This document shows positions 26,601 to 37,261 of a DNA stretch of 64,000 bases, one piece after another. Source of the stretch: Seriola aureovittata. Lineage: Eukaryota > Chordata > Actinopteri > Carangiformes > Carangidae. The notes under the pieces are model-generated. The model saw only the letters and a program-made list of their open reading frames with translations. It ran no database searches and was not told the origin of the DNA. The stretch is from positions 6,345,212 through 6,409,211 of the forward strand of contig NC_079374.1 in NCBI RefSeq assembly GCF_021018895.1, in the 5' to 3' direction. The number at the start of each line of letters is the position of its first letter. The first letter of the stretch is position 1. The position numbers and the translations under genes were made by a program.

Positions 26601-28729
26601 AGCTTATCAGCAGCAGCTACGACATTGTTCACAGTGAGTTTTTTGGAGCTGTGTTCATTATTTATTTTTCTTTGTGTGGACATTTGTTAACATTGATGCT
26701 ACTGCTCCTAGATTGTTTACATTTTATTTTTTAATTCCTACTGTTTGCGTCTATTTATCAAATGTTGTTTTTATTTATGTTTTAGCTCCAATAATTCACC
26801 CACCTGTTATCATTTCGCCACGGAATGGGTCCATTTTTGAAACTTCACATGGTAAGTGATAAAAATGTTGGTTTTTTTTCTCATATATGAAATTTCATGC
26901 TTACATGCAAAAAAACATGAATGAATAAACAGAATGTTCAGTTTCAACAAATGTCCAATGTCAATTCACTTCTGACTTCATTTAGGTTCAGGATTGGAGC
27001 TGCTTTGCAAGGTGCTCACTGAATGTCAAATGGCAGATTCAACTATGGTCACATGGCTGGTCAATGGCCGATCAGTGGAGTCATCATACCTCGATGGGCG
27101 GGCTCTGCAGGGGGGAAGGAGGTAATTGTGGATTTGTTTTTGATAAATATATCCTCTCAGTATTGAAACCTGAGGTCAAAACAAGAACTTTACAAGTGTG
27201 AAGCAATATGTTGCCACCCACAAAAAGAACAAGAGCAACTTTCCAACTAGGAAATAATGCAGTTTGGAGCCCACAGGTAGCAGAGAAACATGACCACTTG
27301 ACTTTATAACAGATTGAAATCTACATTAAAACTGGAAAATTTCACACAAGAATTGTAAGAATTAATTGCTTTTATACACGATGAGTGTGATGTTGCTGCA
27401 GCCATCGCACCGTGTTATTTTTAAATACTTTTTATGATTTATGAATAGCCTAAGATGTGGCTTTCATTCTGTAAATAGGGGAGTATTATTGTATAAACAT
27501 CTTGCCTAGTTTAACCCTTTAGGTACATCAGACAGATGCTTGCAATGTTACCAACCCAAATCATAGCATGTTATCAGATAGCTGTGTCTGTCTCAACGTT
27601 TCCAGGGTAACCAAGGTGTCCGAAAGCTGCCACATTGAGCTGATGCTAGTTGTTGTAGCGATGACAGATGAAGACATGAAGACGGAGATGAAGTGTGTCA
27701 CTCAGAACGAAGGAGGAAGACAGGAAGTTGTCACACAGCTTCAACTAGAGGGTAAGTCGTGTGTTTTTGTGTTGAATGTGTTAATGAGAGAGCCCTAACG
27801 AAACACTTGTTACATTTTCTAAGATGTCAATCAATAACTTAGTCCAAGATCTAACACGGGGCATCACTTTGTGTTACAATACGACAAAAACAACAGAAAC
27901 AACTGAAGGAATAACGTTAATGTTCGTTAAGCTAAAGACAATAAATCAACCTTTAAATGTTAAGTTAAACTTGTTGTTCAAAGCTGCAACTTTTTCAGCA
28001 TTAGAGAAACATAGTTCACAGTAGTTCATGAGGCAAGCTCAATCAATCATGGCTCCTTCTAAGCATAAGAATGATACGAAATTAGACCCTACGCTGTTAT
28101 GGCTGTTTGTCATGTTCACAGTCAATGGAAAATTTGGACATGAAGAAACAGTGTCAGGAATTTGTTAAAGATAAAAAAGGTTTTGATTAATTTTAGAATC
28201 AGTAGGTTAAGAGGGATTTTATTTTATCTTATGTTACCGTTTCTTACTGCATTTGTTTCTTCTATAGTTAAATTGCATTGTATGTTTTGTTAATGTGCAA
28301 ACCTTTCTCAAACCATTCTCATTTGTTTAACATTTCTTTGTGCAAGCTTTTTTTCCACAACATTTTAACGAATTATGCCAAAATCTGCCATTTCAAAAAG
28401 TGGTGGGGACACGTCTCTAGTGTCCCCACTGTAAATGACGTCTATGCAGTGGAATTATTCTTTGCAGCAATACAGACAACCACTGGCCTCTACTGCATAT
28501 CTAAACATTCTTTACCTTTATCTCTGTTTTTGCAGACTCCACATCTACATGGCTGGTGGTAGCTGCAGTGGCTGTATCCTGCTTCCTGACAGTGGTGTCC
28601 ATCTTCCTCTATGTCCTCTTCAAACCTCAAAGGAAAAAGAAAATGGATTACATTCTGGCTCGTCAGAGCAGCACCATCTATAGCTCTGCTAGTGAACAAA
28701 TTTCCTCCACAGACAGAGACTTTCTTTAA
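23643..28729 (+). CDS. il1r2: interleukin-1 receptor type 2 (decoy receptor)
   Basis: Nine coding exons: 23643-23727, 24205-24463, 25059-25233, 25766-25943, 26547-26633, 26786-26851, 26986-27121, 27606-27751, 28536-28729 (TAA). They sum to 1326 nt, 441 aa, with consistent phases. The start gives a signal peptide (VRLALMLGLVIIEHVYG). Three Ig domains follow with paired cysteines: GVYNCTY in Ig1, MYRCPSL/GVYTCQLS in Ig2, and LELLCKV/MKCVTQ in Ig3. PVIISP before Ig3 is also found in human IL1R2. One membrane segment (residues about 383-406) is followed by a tail of about 35 residues with no TIR domain. That is the decoy architecture: it binds IL-1 and cannot signal. An extra 29-residue acidic/Ser-Thr exon (26547-26633) lengthens the Ig2-Ig3 linker. 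The position after map4k4 supports the call. Confidence 0.93.
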
Positions 28730-29590
28730 CGTGTTTGCTGTTATATCAATTTAGTCTTTCATGCATTGCAGGGCATGTGATGTTGTGGCACCACCACATT
28801 GTGTTTTTGATAAACTGTCCTTTTACAGGGATTCAGTGTTTTTAAAACAGTAGCTGCAGTCACTTTTTGATTCAGTATGCACTCATGTGGCCATTGCAGA
28901 GGCTTTCTTTCATGCATCTATCTAGTATCGGTGTGGCAGAAATGTCCTGCTGAGGTGTAATACAGAATAACCAAACTGACGCTTCACAGAAGTTCAGCAT
29001 GCAAGTTCAGTGCATGCTTCTACCATGGAGAGACATCTGTATATACATGTATACAGCATACAACTTTATGTGAAGTCATTCCAATCGTTTATTTTGTTCT
29101 AACACTCCATTAAAAATACACTCAGGGGCAACTTTTTTAGTGACACGTGAAAAATGTAATGCAATCCAATACAACAGGTCAGCCATGAATTCTACCTTTT
29201 ACAAAGATTATAATGTCCATCTTTGATTGACACTGTGAGATAGGTATTATTTAACCATGTTTTTATTACTGAGGTTATAGTTTGCAGTTGAAAAACATCT
29301 AAAACACCAACAGTTTGAATGCAGTCCAATCCAACACCAAACTATATGTATATGTGTTTTAAAATATAATAAATGTTCTCAGGGAAGCATCTTGTGAAGT
29401 AGAAAAGTGTTAAGTCCATTTGCTGATCATATCTGCACATTTACATGGCAAATCGGAAAGTGGTTTGAGAAACTACTGTGTGTTGATGTGTATGCTTGAT
29501 TGAATGTACCATGTTTAATGTTATGATCCTATAACAGATGTGTTGCATTACTGCTCCATTAAAAGTTTGGTTTAAATGTTCTGGTGACTA
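28730..29590 (+). other. il1r2: il1r2 3' UTR
   Basis: This is non-coding sequence after the TAA. An AATAAA lies at 29368-29373 and an ATTAAA at about 29560, followed by a GT-rich stretch (TTTGGTTTAAATGTTCTGGTG). Either could end the transcript; I favour one of these two. The end is uncertain. Confidence 0.5.
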
Positions 29591-29989
29591 TTTTAACCAA
29601 TGCATAATTTTATGGTGGTTATTGCACATAAGACATTATTAACATTCCTCTAAAACACAGACCGTGAGGGGCACGAGAAAACAAGGAAAGATAAGGTGAG
29701 AGAGCGTTAAACATGTACTGTAATAACTACTCCTATTCCACAAATATAAAAGTGGCTTCACTTTCTATGGTGCAATTTCCAGAGAAGAAACATCAATCAT
29801 CAGTGCAGTATGATAAGGTCACTCTAAAAACATATTCTTGAGATCACAAAGGCCTATAGAAACCCATCCATCCATCCACCCACCCACATCCTTTTTAGGG
29901 TTGTGTGAGACTGGTGTGCCCTCAGCGAAAGGCAGATATAGACAGTCAAACACATTCACATCAACATGTAATGTGGAGTTTGTACCTTA

Positions 29990-30100
29990 CCTATCGTTGG
30001 ACTGTGAGAGGAAACAGGGACACTCAGAGGAATCCCATGCAGACACAGAGAGAACATGTAAACTCCAAACAGAAAGGCCTTCACCCAACCTCTGAGCCAC
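29990..30100 (-). repeat. dispersed fish repeat fragment
   Basis: On the - strand this reads TGGAGTTTACATGTTCTCTC then GTCTGCATGGGATTCCTCTG and GTTTCCTCTCACAGTCC. The core resembles a very widespread fish repeat (consensus TGGAGTTTGCATGTTCTCC..). It is present in unit 1 of the duplication and absent from the aligned place in unit 2 (about 37570). Confidence 0.6.
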
Positions 30101-30829
30101 CTTGCCAACCTGCACACAAACAGAAACATGTACTGTATATTACTCATATGGAACTTTGAAGTTGACAATGATGAAGATTATGATAAAAACATAAACTTAA
30201 ATAAACATATATTTAAACATAAAGAGGAATTCTTTATAGAACAGTTTCATGGTTAAAAGTGATAACTTACATTGATATTTTTTACAAATCTGCCTCAGGC
30301 GTGTAACAACACGGGTTCACACACAGAAAAGTCCAAAGCCAAATTAATCTATTTAAATAATCAGTGAAATAATATGGAGGGTGAATGATATGGATGTTTT
30401 CAGTAGTCAAGTTGCTTCTCTGTGCAGCCACAAGAGGTCTCACCATGACAGTGTTTTAAATGTAGCCTCCAATGACTCATTAAAGTAAACCTTATGGGAG
30501 ACAGCTGCATACTGCAGGTTGGGTTAAACTAGTGCTAAAGTAGATTAATCCGATAGAGCAGGATAAGACACAGGGGAGATTGTTAACAACAATATATCTG
30601 TATAAATTAACTTGTCTCCTTTGGAAAAAAACAAATGCTGTAAATGCTGTGTAAGAGATCTGTGTATAGTGTGAATCACATGAGCAAGGGGATCCAAGCT
30701 GTTCTCGTTCCAGTTATTGCGCAACAGAGTATAGTACGTCTGAGCTTAGACCTGCCATGCCAACCAAGCTGGATTTTGCTGGGACAAGCATTGGTCCCCC
30801 TGGTCACCAAACACGATAGCTACTTTGAG

Positions 30830-31697
30830 ACAATTTTTTGTTTTGTGACATGGTGTATTCACATGCTGGAAGTAACAAGTAGAAGATGGTAAATTGTGAC
30901 CATAAAGGTCTGCAACATGGTCAGCAACAATACTCTGAGGCATTCAAACCATGATTGATTGGTATTAACCGAAGTGTGCCAAGAAAACATTCCCAACACC
31001 ATTATACCACCACCACCTGCCTGGACACAAGGCAGGTTGGTAATCCAATCCAAAATCTGACCCTACCATCTGCTGCCTCAGCAGAAATCCAGTTTCATCA
31101 AACCAGGCTACGTTTTTTCTAGACGTCAACTGTCCAGGTTTGGGTGAGCCTGAGCCCACCGCAGCCTCATGTTTCTGTTCTCGGTAGACAGGAAGTAGAA
31201 CCTGACATGGTTTTCTGCTGCTGTGGCCCATCTGCCTCATGTTTCAAAATGCTGTGTATTTAGAGATTCTTGTCTGCTTACCACAAATGTAAAGAGTGGT
31301 CATCTGAGTTACTGTAACCTTTCCATTAGGTCCAACAAATCTCATTCTCCTCCAATCTCTCATCAACAAGGTGTTTCCGTCCACAGATCTGCCGTTTACC
31401 GGATGTTTTTTGTTTTTGGCACCATTCTCAGTAAACTAGAGACTGTTGTGTGTAAAAATCTCAGATCAGCAGTTTCAGAAATACTCAAACCAGCCTGTCT
31501 GGCACCAACAATCATGCCACAAACAAAGTCCCCACTCTGATCTTTGATGTGAGGATTAACTGAAGCTCCTGGCCTGTATCTGCATGATGTTATGTGTTGT
31601 CCTACTGCCACACGAATGACTGGATGATTTGATTGAATAAATAATTGCATGAATAAGCAGGTGTGCACATGTTCCTAATAAAAGTGTTCAGTGAGTC
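30830..31697 (-). mobile_element. Tc1-like transposon relic, 3'-truncated
   Basis: This is the same family as at 18.5-19.2 kb, in the opposite direction. The outer end TCCTAATAAAAGTGTTCAG is at 31673-31691. Reading leftwards on the - strand, transposase pieces appear in order: GMIVGARQAGLSISETADL (about 31430-31500), VAWFDETGFLLR (about 31080-31115) and YFQHVNTPCHKTK (about 30835-30873). Frames are broken. The catalytic 3' part and its inverted repeat are missing; flanking duplication sequence starts at about 30830. The orthologous relic in unit 2 lies at 47.9-48.83 kb, so the insertion predates the duplication. Confidence 0.82.
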
Positions 31698-31928
31698 TGT
31701 TTAATGTTGTGGTAAAACATCAGCTTTAATGTGATTAATGCTGCTAATCCCACTGAAGCCACATCATACATAATTTACAACCTGAAATTCGCCTACACAA
31801 AATCATAGGAGGAAAGGGAACCAATACCACCCACTATTAGAGAAAAATACCCAAGTTAGTTCATATTTGCACAAATATCTATTAAAGCATAATCATAGTG
31901 TAGTTTAAATATTGTACTGTATATAAGC

Positions 31929-32309
31929 TTTAAAAGGTCCCATATTGTAGAGAGTGAGAGTTTTGATTATAAAGCAGGTCTAAGTGCTATATAAATAATG
32001 TGAAACTAAAAAAGTGAGTAATCTGTGTGCAAAAAGCACACAGCACATATTCAAAAAACTGTCTTAAAACGAGCAGTCAGGACTTTGACTTTGTGATAGC
32101 ACAACAAAAATGTCACCACCCCTCAGCTATCTCCCCAGCACGGCACACCTGGACCCAGGGTCCAACCCTGCAGGATCTGATTTCTCTCTAGTTTTTACCT
32201 GAAATCTTCTATATTTTCATTCAATCATTCAGAAAATCTGTTGTTGCTAAAGCTCTAGGGAGAAGCCCAAAAGAGACACCAGAAAAGTTTAAAATGTGGG
32301 ACCTTTAAA
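31929..32309. mobile_element. short inverted-repeat element (MITE)
   Basis: The ends are TTTAAAAGGTCCCATATT (31929-31946) and, inverted from about 32309, TTTAAAGGTCCCACATTT. That is an imperfect terminal inverted repeat of about 18 bp, with about 380 bp between the outer ends. There is no coding potential. The aligned position in unit 2 (about 49150-49190) lacks it, so it probably arrived after the duplication. The family wording AAAGGTCCCATATT is common in fish introns. Confidence 0.65.
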
Positions 32310-32649
32310 ATGTGATGTTTTGTATATCACTATAGCAAAACCTTGACTGACTTAAACTAGCACAGTAACTGTAGTAACTGTACAAGTTTGAGAACAAGAG
32401 TTAGCAAATTTCCCGCAAAAGGGTTTACAGTGTTCATTCACAGATTGACAGGAAAGACTGAGCAGGAATGTTCAATTGGAATTGAGCAGTACTCAGGCTG
32501 GGCATCCGTCCAGTTCCAAAGCATTACGCAGCTTTTTGTCAGTGGCTTCTAAACAAATAATCTGAAATATCAGAATGTTTGTCATCTGTGTTTGAGGGTG
32601 ATAGATAGAGCGAGGGAGGCAGAGAGGGGAAAGAAGAGGCAGAGAGAAG

Positions 32650-32784
32650 AAGGGAGACGGACTTTTATAAATATAAGGTAGTGTGAAATTTGGCTTAAAG
32701 AGGAAAGAAAACTGTTTTTGCTGTTTTTTTCTGTGTTTCAAAGCCTTTTGTGACCTGTCAGTGTCCTTGGACAGAAGTGATCCA
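32650..32784 (+). promoter_or_regulatory. putative core promoter and non-coding exon 1 of il1r1 ectodomain copy
   Basis: TTTTATAAATATAAGG at about 32663 is a TATA-like element. The following stretch ends in GTGATCCA then GTAAGT, a strong donor at 32785. The coding exon opens after the acceptor TTTTTCAG (ending 32905), so a non-coding exon ending at 32784 fits. The same arrangement exists in unit 2 (49656 donor), where the TATA-like string reads CAGAAATATAAGG instead. Confidence 0.45.
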
Positions 32785-32907
32785 GTAAGTTATCAGTTTC
32801 TGTTCTGTTTCAGGCTGTTGTTGCAGCCTTTTCTCCTGTAGCATTTTCAGTCTGGCTTGTGGTACATGTTCATTTCTGACTGTTGTTTATGTTTGTGTTT
32901 TTCAGCC

Positions 32908-33052
32908 ATGGGTCTGATTTCAACATTAGGAAGTCTTCTGATTTTCATCGGGTTATATGGGATCTGTACAGGATTTGAGCATGGTGAGCTGAGTCACACT
33001 TTTCTCATAACTACACAGACCTAAATAAATACTACTATAACTCTGAACACAT

Positions 33053-33101
<49 letters not shown>

Positions 33102-36100
33102 GGAGTTTTGTCACACTATTTTCGGGGTTTCTTGGAAAACGCGAAGTCTGCCAGGCTGCTATTGTAATCAAAGTGCACATGAGAAGATGCAGCGTGTTTA
33201 GTGCTACAAGTCAGGCATCTGTGCAGCTATACATCCCTGAGCTACTAGTCGAATGCTGGAGAAGAAAATTCAACAAGAAGGAATGGTCTGATGCAGTAAA
33301 AATATATGCAGGAGCAAATATAAGCATACTAAGCATAAGAAAAGACCCTAAAATTAACCTCTCAAGACCTACTTAAAATTTCCTATAAAGTCACTTTAAA
33401 GAAAGGTGAAGCAAACCGTTTTTTTGGTCATGAAAACTTCTAATGAAATTGCCTAGCCTTGCCTGCCAAACAATTATTTCTTGCTGGAAAAATCTCAGAT
33501 TTGACATTGAAAAGTTTGCTCAGAGCTCCATCTACTGTATGGCTGAATAAATGACAAATCCATTCTCCACTGATGTGTTTATTCCAGAGAACTGTACCAA
33601 CTACAAGACCCAGTTTGAGAGGGTTCTCTCGGTTCCTGGGGACATGGCTATGCTGAACAGCACCTTAGTATCTCCAGACGTCTTTAACATCACAACTGTC
33701 CCATACAGCATCACCTGGTATGACCCAAAGACAGGTCAATTAATGAGCAACCAGACCGGTCGAACCCTTGTGCATGGAGAGACTCTGTGGTTTCTTAACG
33801 CAACGCTGGAGGACAGTGGGGATTATGTGACCATACTGAGGTACGGTCACTGATTTTGTGTGTCTGTCTACACTTTATTAATTTTTGTTCACTGGGTCTG
33901 TCACTTTTTAATCAAATTTTGAAAAAGCAATACCATTTGAAATAGTTTGCCTCATGGTCCACCAAAGGGTGTGATCAGCTTGATCATTCCATCATTTCCA
34001 TCCAAATTTTTGCGATATGTTTTAACCGAATTTTCAGCAAGTCCGTAAAAGAAAATGTAATTCCCTCATCCTGAAGTCTATTGGTTTTTTGAATTAGTTT
34101 TTGGTTAGATGACTAATATTAGATCTGAGGTTAACATACGTTCAAGACACTTTCACATTTTACTCTGCGACATAAAATACATGAGCAAATTCCTGTCATG
34201 ATCTCTTTAATCTCTTCAAAAGGGCCAGTTGCTAACAAGTGGCTAAATGAGACTACAGAGGTTGTCAGGGACGTTAAACATCATCACGCTGAAGACAAAA
34301 ACCAATCTACTATTAAAAAATAAGTGGACAACCTCGACTGACTGAAAAATTTGTATGCAATGATATGCAGCACATTGGGAATGGGAACTGAAAAGTTTGA
34401 TAGGGGGGTGTTGTCCTTAACCTGACAAGCATTTGATTCATCTGCTCATTGCTTATTCGATGTAAAATTTGAAAAAAAGTTCTCAATCATTTTCCAACAG
34501 AACTCCTTTTCACTGCTACATGCAGGCCACCAGTCTTGTAGTGGAACCACCAGTTGCTGGAGAGTGTGGAAGCCCAAGGAAAGTTTTTCAATCACTTACA
34601 CTTGGAGTCGCCGACACCCTGTCCTGCCCTCTGAAGGACTATATCAATAAACTGGACAGCTACAACATCAGTTCTTCCCTCACGTGGTACAGAGTGAGTT
34701 ATGGGAAAGTTAAGCAGTGACATAAAATACTCAGTCATTGAGTTTACTCCAGATGTTTTTACTCAGCCAGATCTATATAGACAAATTAACATAACAATTA
34801 TAGCATGTGTCAGTTTGGCAAATTAAGAACATATATTTTACAATGAGTAAGTAATCTAATATAGATTCAAGTTATACCTACTGCCACTACTTCAACTTCA
34901 TTTATTTGGAAACTTTCTGGCTGTCTACATTCCTAAAAAAGTCTCTTTTTGTCTTTATCAAAAGCCTGACCTTTGTGTTTTTCTCTTCCTCATCTAGGGT
35001 TGTGAGCCCATAGTGGAGGGGAAAGATGGGTATAGCTACAGGGATAGGACCAAAATATCGATTAAAAAGGTGGAAGAGCAACACAACAGCACCCACACCT
35101 GTACTCTGACCTTCACCCTCGGTGGCATCACGGGATCCGTGTCAGAGACAATTAAAGCAGAGGTCACAGGTCAGAATGGAGATAAGTGCTTGAGTGTGCA
35201 AGAGAGGGACTGTAGGCCGTTTGTCCTATAGTGGAATAAACTTCAATAGAAAAATGAAGAGGGAGAAATTATTCCCATGACCCTAAACTGATTGACAAGC
35301 AACAGTTTGAGGAGCTGTAAGAGAGCTAGTAACTAAGGATGCCATGGTGTGGAAATTATCTCACTAATTCATAACAACAGCTGTAATACCAATTACACTG
35401 GATAACTGTTACCTTCAGATGCTGCCACCTTCATCAGACAAAATTTGCAGATTGCCTCATTAATGTTATCAGGTTCCCTTTTGGCATTTAAATATGTAAT
35501 ATTGTCAAGTAGATGCTTTTGCTTTTCGCATTGACACCAAATCCTCCACCATCATCTTGTAAGTCAACTCTCCTCTCGTCACGTGACAATCCTACTTGTA
35601 ACACTTTGGTGTCATTCCATATGCTGTATATTTCCATGATGAGACAACCTCCACCTCTGTTATTGTACTGTAGTTAATGTTGGCTCTCTTTTCAGATGTG
35701 TACGCTATGGTTCCACAAGTGCATGAACCAGCCAATGAAATAATTAAGGCACAGATGGGTGAGTCCTTGTCTGTAACATATTCTGAGAAATATGGTGTTT
35801 TACAGTTAAAATGTTTATTGTTGGCTCAGGAATTGTTCACGCAAGTGTACAGTTCAGGTAGAATACTTTGTCATGTGAATTGCTGTATTCTATGTTTTCC
35901 TCACAATTGTCAAATCTGACTAAAATAACTATAGCTGTGATAAATTTACAGGATTGTAAAATCCTGTCTCACTGTATTATCAACCACAAAATGGACTTTC
36001 TAGATCGCTGAAATTCAACTTTTCACTGGTACCTGAAACATTTATCAACACAAACACAGTGCTGTTTTCGGTCTCAACACCCACTCGGGTTTAATGCCCC

Positions 36101-36676
36101 TTGTGAGCATACATTTGCTGTGTACTAATCTGTTTGAGAAACACTACCTGGAAAATACTGTATTTTGCAACTTTAAATTTAGGGTTATAGATGTTGTCAT
36201 GTGTTTAGGGTCCAGTTTCACCAAACGGTGCCGTGTGTTTGTGCCGGGTATCGGGGTGCACTTTATTGATGTCATTTGGTCATCCAGAGATTACATTTTC
36301 AGTACCGACCCCTCTGACAGAGTCTACACATCAGAACAACGGTCAGTACTTTTACTTGTCCTTCTATTTGCTTTGTTTATCTGCTGCTTTTGGGGGACAA
36401 CAACTGAATAATAAGTAAAGTTCATGTTGACACTCTTGCTCTAATCAAACACAGTACCATCACATTTGTTGCATTACTTCTCTTTTTTCTTATGAATCTG
36501 TTCTCACCAGTTCGTCAATACAGCATAGTCCTAAACCAGGTTTGTGGTTGGAGCGTCTGTTGACGGTTTCTGAGCTGAGGGAAGAAGATTTTCACATCAA
36601 CTACACTTGTATAGTGTTCAGTTCCCACGGCATGCCTCAGGGATATTTTACTCTGCTACCAGCAGGTAGAAAATAA
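32908..36676 (+). CDS. il1r1-like ectodomain-only copy (putative soluble IL-1 receptor)
   Basis: Seven exons, 32908-32983, 33588-33840, 34501-34693, 34998-35169, 35696-35758, 36209-36341 and 36511-36665, are open and phase-compatible, with GT-AG at every junction. Exon lengths equal those of exons 1-7 of the full receptor at 49.8-54.1 kb (76, 253, 193, 172, 63, 133, 155 nt). The start ATG has a CAGCCATGG context and a signal peptide (LISTLGSLLIFIGLYGICTG). Three Ig domains follow, with cysteines in ENCTNYK, FHCYMQ, GECGSPRK, LSCPLK, HTCTLTF, KRCRVF and NYTCIVF. No membrane or TIR exon follows before the next unit begins. Reading on after 36665 adds G-R-K and TAA (36674-36676), 351 aa in all. 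No stop or frameshift is seen. It could be a functional soluble decoy, a source of 5' exons for chimeric transcripts, or a young pseudogene. Confidence 0.75.
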
Positions 36677-36684
36677 GAGATAAA

Positions 36685-36868
36685 GGGGCGTCGTGTAGCG
36701 TAGTGGTTTAAGCTGGCGCCCCATGTGTAGAGGCTACAGTCCTCGCTGCAGTTGGCCCCGGTTCGAATCCCGCATCGGACGGCCTTTCGCTGCATGTCAT
36801 TCCCCCTCTCTCTGCCTCCCTGTTTCCTGTCACTCTCCACTGTGCTGTCCATTAAAGGCATTAAGCCG
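36685..36868 (+). mobile_element. tRNA-derived SINE
   Basis: It is flanked by a perfect 15-bp target duplication AAAATAAGAGATAAA (36670-36684 and 36869-36883). It contains an RNA polymerase III A box TAGCGTAGTGGTT (from 36696) and a B box GGTTCGAATCC (36760-36770), followed by a pyrimidine-rich body. An ATTAAA lies at 36851-36856. The head folds only loosely like a tRNA, so it is not a tRNA gene. It lies 20 bp downstream of the last exon of the ectodomain-only receptor and is absent from the aligned place in unit 2, so it inserted after the duplication. Confidence 0.88.
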
Positions 36869-36883
36869 AAAATAAGAGATAAA

Positions 36884-37261
36884 CCGAGATTAATTAGTCG
36901 GCCGATTAACTGTTTGTTTGTTTTTTCACAATCTTAGTTTTCTTTGATAACCTGTTGATATGTTATTCAAAATAATAAGTCGAGTGCATATCTACTTAAG
37001 CAAACATACAGAGACAATGTACATTTTTCAAATGTTTGTTCAAGTAAATAATACATTTGTGTTAAATAAATGTTCATTTCAGTTCAGCAATTTTGTTTCT
37101 CATTTTTAAGTGACTTTTCTCAGACTTTCAGACACCACTCTATATATAATGACATTTATAAAGTATAATCCCCTATAATTAGAAAATTCAATTCATCAGT
37201 GAAGGTAAGACTAAGTTTATTTCCTTGTTGAGTGATGACAAGTACAGGGTATAGGTTGACA
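36884..37261 (+). other. remnant of receptor intron 7 up to duplication junction
   Basis: This AT-rich sequence equals part of intron 7 of the full receptor. An AATAAA lies at 37065-37070, about 390 bp after the stop of the ectodomain copy, and could polyadenylate its transcript. The last 100 bases align with 55680-55786. Confidence 0.6.

Larger units (their letters stand above)
29665..37261 (+). repeat. tandem segmental duplication, unit 1
   Basis: Unit 1 aligns by eye in order with unit 2 (37262-55786). The 5' flank (GATAAGG .. TATTCCACAAAT .. CCATCCATCCACCCACCCAC) matches 37290-37500, and GTGAATCACATGA..GGATCCAAGCTG matches 38218-38252. A Tc1 relic matches 48215-48832. Seven receptor exons match 49780-54116, and TAAGACTAAG..TTATTTCCTTG (about 37207-37227) matches 55732-55752. 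The last shared word is GGTTGACA (37254-37261 and 55779-55786). After it, unit 1 runs into unit-2 5' flank sequence, which fixes the junction. Unit 1 is shorter mainly because unit 2 has an extra 9.3 kb at 38.7-47.9. Confidence 0.85.

Noticed and set aside
29838..30159. Overlapping + strand frames near 30 kb
   Set aside because: They are produced by a dispersed fish repeat and a CATC tract and are not shared by the aligned unit-2 sequence.
32908..36665. Calling the ectodomain copy a plain pseudogene
   Set aside because: All seven exons are open, lengths match the full receptor exactly, and splice sites are present. A broken gene is not supported, though lack of expression remains possible.
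36696..36770. A and B boxes suggesting a tRNA gene
   Set aside because: The boxes sit inside a 184-bp SINE with a 15-bp target duplication. The stems do not form a proper cloverleaf.
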